DNA from: an uncultured Mycoplasma sp. | Lineage (GTDB): Bacteria; Bacillota_I; Bacilli_A; RF39; UBA660 | DNA length: 8,129 nt | NCBI GenBank assembly: GCA_947388575.1 | Contig: CANDSI010000043.1 | Location: 1-8,129, forward strand | Direction of reading: 5' to 3' | Shown: one piece after another, positions 7,343-8,129 of the stretch | Position numbering within the stretch: the stretch's first letter is position 1 | Layout: the number at the start of each line of letters is the position of its first letter | Translations under genes and position numbers: made by a program | Notes under the pieces: model-generated | The model's database searches: none | Seen by the model: the letters and a program-made list of their open reading frames with translations, nothing else | Told to the model about the DNA's origin: nothing

Positions 7343-8129
7343 TTATTCCTCCTTTATTTTGCCATCTATACACTTAAAAATCTTGGCTTTCGCTATTAAT
7401 TTTTGGTCTACTTTATCAATTTCTGTTGTTGTAATAAATGTTTGGATATCTTCATCCATTAAATTTAAAATGTTTTCTATTTTTTCATAGTCTAATTCAC
7501 TAAATAAATCATCTAATATTAAAATAGGCTTTTTATTTAACTTGCTTTCTATATTCTTAATTTCAGCTAGTTTAAAAGCTATTACACTATTTTTTTGTTC
7601 TCCAACACTGGAATATTCTTTTACTATTTCTTTATCAATAATAAATTCAATATCGTCATGTTGTGGACCAAATAAAGTTTTACCCATTTGTATTTCCCGG
7701 GAAATATTTTTTTGATACATATTTAAAAGTTGCTCTTTAGTTTTATTTAGATACTCACTCTTAAATCGTACTGATAAAGGACCTTTGTTGGTAATTTTAA
7801 AATATATATCACTTATATGAGAATTGATACTCTCGATAAACTCCTGTCTTATTAACATTATTTTTAATCCTTCGTCAATTAATTGCTCTGTTAATACATT
7901 TAAAAAGTCTTTTTCATATATATTTTTTTTACTAAGAGCTTTTAGATATGAATTTCTTTGCTTTAATATTTTGTTATAATTGGTTAAGGCTATAACATAT
8001 TCTTTATTAATGCCAGAAATCTCGATATTTAAAAGCTTTCTTCTGGTCATAGGAGTGTCTTTTATAATCTTTAAATCATCAGGATTAAATAAAATTTTGG
8101 AAATAAATGTAAGCCAAGAGAGAATTGAA
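7343..8129 (-). CDS. recF: DNA replication and repair protein RecF, 5' end cut by the window edge
   Basis: RecF is an SMC/ABC-type ATPase that helps RecO and RecR load RecA at single-strand gaps. The frame stays open from the window edge; 26 codons upstream of the Met at 8050 read SILSWLTFISKILFNPDDLK, then IIKDTP. This matches the family motif of F-x-P-[ED]-D-L, K and P before RRxxLxxEI. The Met at 8050 is therefore internal. About 261 of the usual 360-375 residues are present; the Walker A end is missing. In the visible fragment the stretch FGPQHDDIEF (about 153-162) stands where GPHRDD is common. The ABC signature is SSVGEQ (about 173-178) and Walker B is KPILILDD, followed by LFSELD (D-loop). 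A perfect Noc-type site lies within the codons. recF-gyrB-gyrA order is the standard block after dnaA-dnaN in Bacilli, so the origin is expected to the right. Confidence 0.96.
   Translation of the reverse strand, partial: SILSWLTFISKILFNPDDLKIIKDTPMTRRKLLNIEISGINKEYVIALTNYNKILKQRNSYLKALSKKNIYEKDFLNVLTEQLIDEGLKIMLIRQEFIESINSHISDIYFKITNKGPLSVRFKSEYLNKTKEQLLNMYQKNISREIQMGKTLFGPQHDDIEFIIDKEIVKEYSSVGEQKNSVIAFKLAEIKNIESKLNKKPILILDDLFSELDYEKIENILNLMDEDIQTFITTTEIDKVDQKLIAKAKIFKCIDGKIKEE
7691..7706. other. Noc-type binding site inside recF, perfect
   Basis: TATTTCCCGGGAAATA is a perfect 16-bp palindrome containing the Bacillus subtilis Noc consensus ATTTCCCGGGAAAT without mismatch. It lies in recF codons for Ile-Ser-Arg-Glu-Ile, in the same reading frame as the dnaX site. 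Six consecutive G/C bases are rare in DNA this AT-rich, which argues against chance. Confidence 0.82.

Noticed and set aside
7343..8050. recF starting at the Met at 8050
   Set aside because: The frame continues open to the window edge with RecF-family sequence (NPDDLK, then IIKDTP), so that Met is internal.

Overview
The window comes from a bacterium with AT-rich DNA and reads as the chromosome region next to the replication origin of a low-GC member of the Bacilli. The gene order and protein sequences fit the Erysipelotrichales, RF39 or Acholeplasma-like lineages better than classical Bacillus. The genus cannot be fixed from sequence alone. All visible tryptophans are read from TGG, and no reading frame needs TGA to be read through. 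The standard bacterial code therefore fits, and the Mycoplasma code is not required. The five visible stop codons are all TAG or TAA.

Every gene lies on the minus strand, so the window reads from right to left. At the right edge is the C-terminal two thirds or more of recF, then gyrB and gyrA, packed as one operon with gaps of 3 and 11 bp and strong Shine-Dalgarno sites. A small terminator hairpin straddles the gyrA stop codon. A gene-free stretch of about 530 bp follows, with only about 18% GC. The gene for the signal recognition particle RNA (ffs) comes next, then tadA, dnaX and the start of ebfC/yaaK, which runs off the left edge. In Bacillus subtilis the second block is tadA - SRP RNA - dnaX - yaaK - recR, so here the RNA gene has moved to the front of tadA.

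The most interesting part is the gene-free stretch and the palindromes around it. It holds two perfect copies of the ParB site parS (TGTTTCACGTGAAACA), a third copy with one mismatch, and two perfect DnaA boxes (TTATCCACA). At its gyrA end there is a near-perfect Noc-type site (TATTTCCTGGGAAATA). An identical Noc-type site lies inside dnaX, and a perfect one (TATTTCCCGGGAAATA) lies inside recF. Centromere, nucleoid-occlusion and initiator sites are thus packed into one 7 kb locus. This predicts that the genome encodes ParB, Noc and DnaA, none of which lies in the window.

Together the genes serve chromosome replication and its repair (RecF, gyrase, clamp loader, EbfC), tRNA wobble modification (TadA) and membrane protein targeting (SRP RNA). 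The proteins are ordinary housekeeping ones. The unusual content is in the DNA sites and the rearranged RNA gene.
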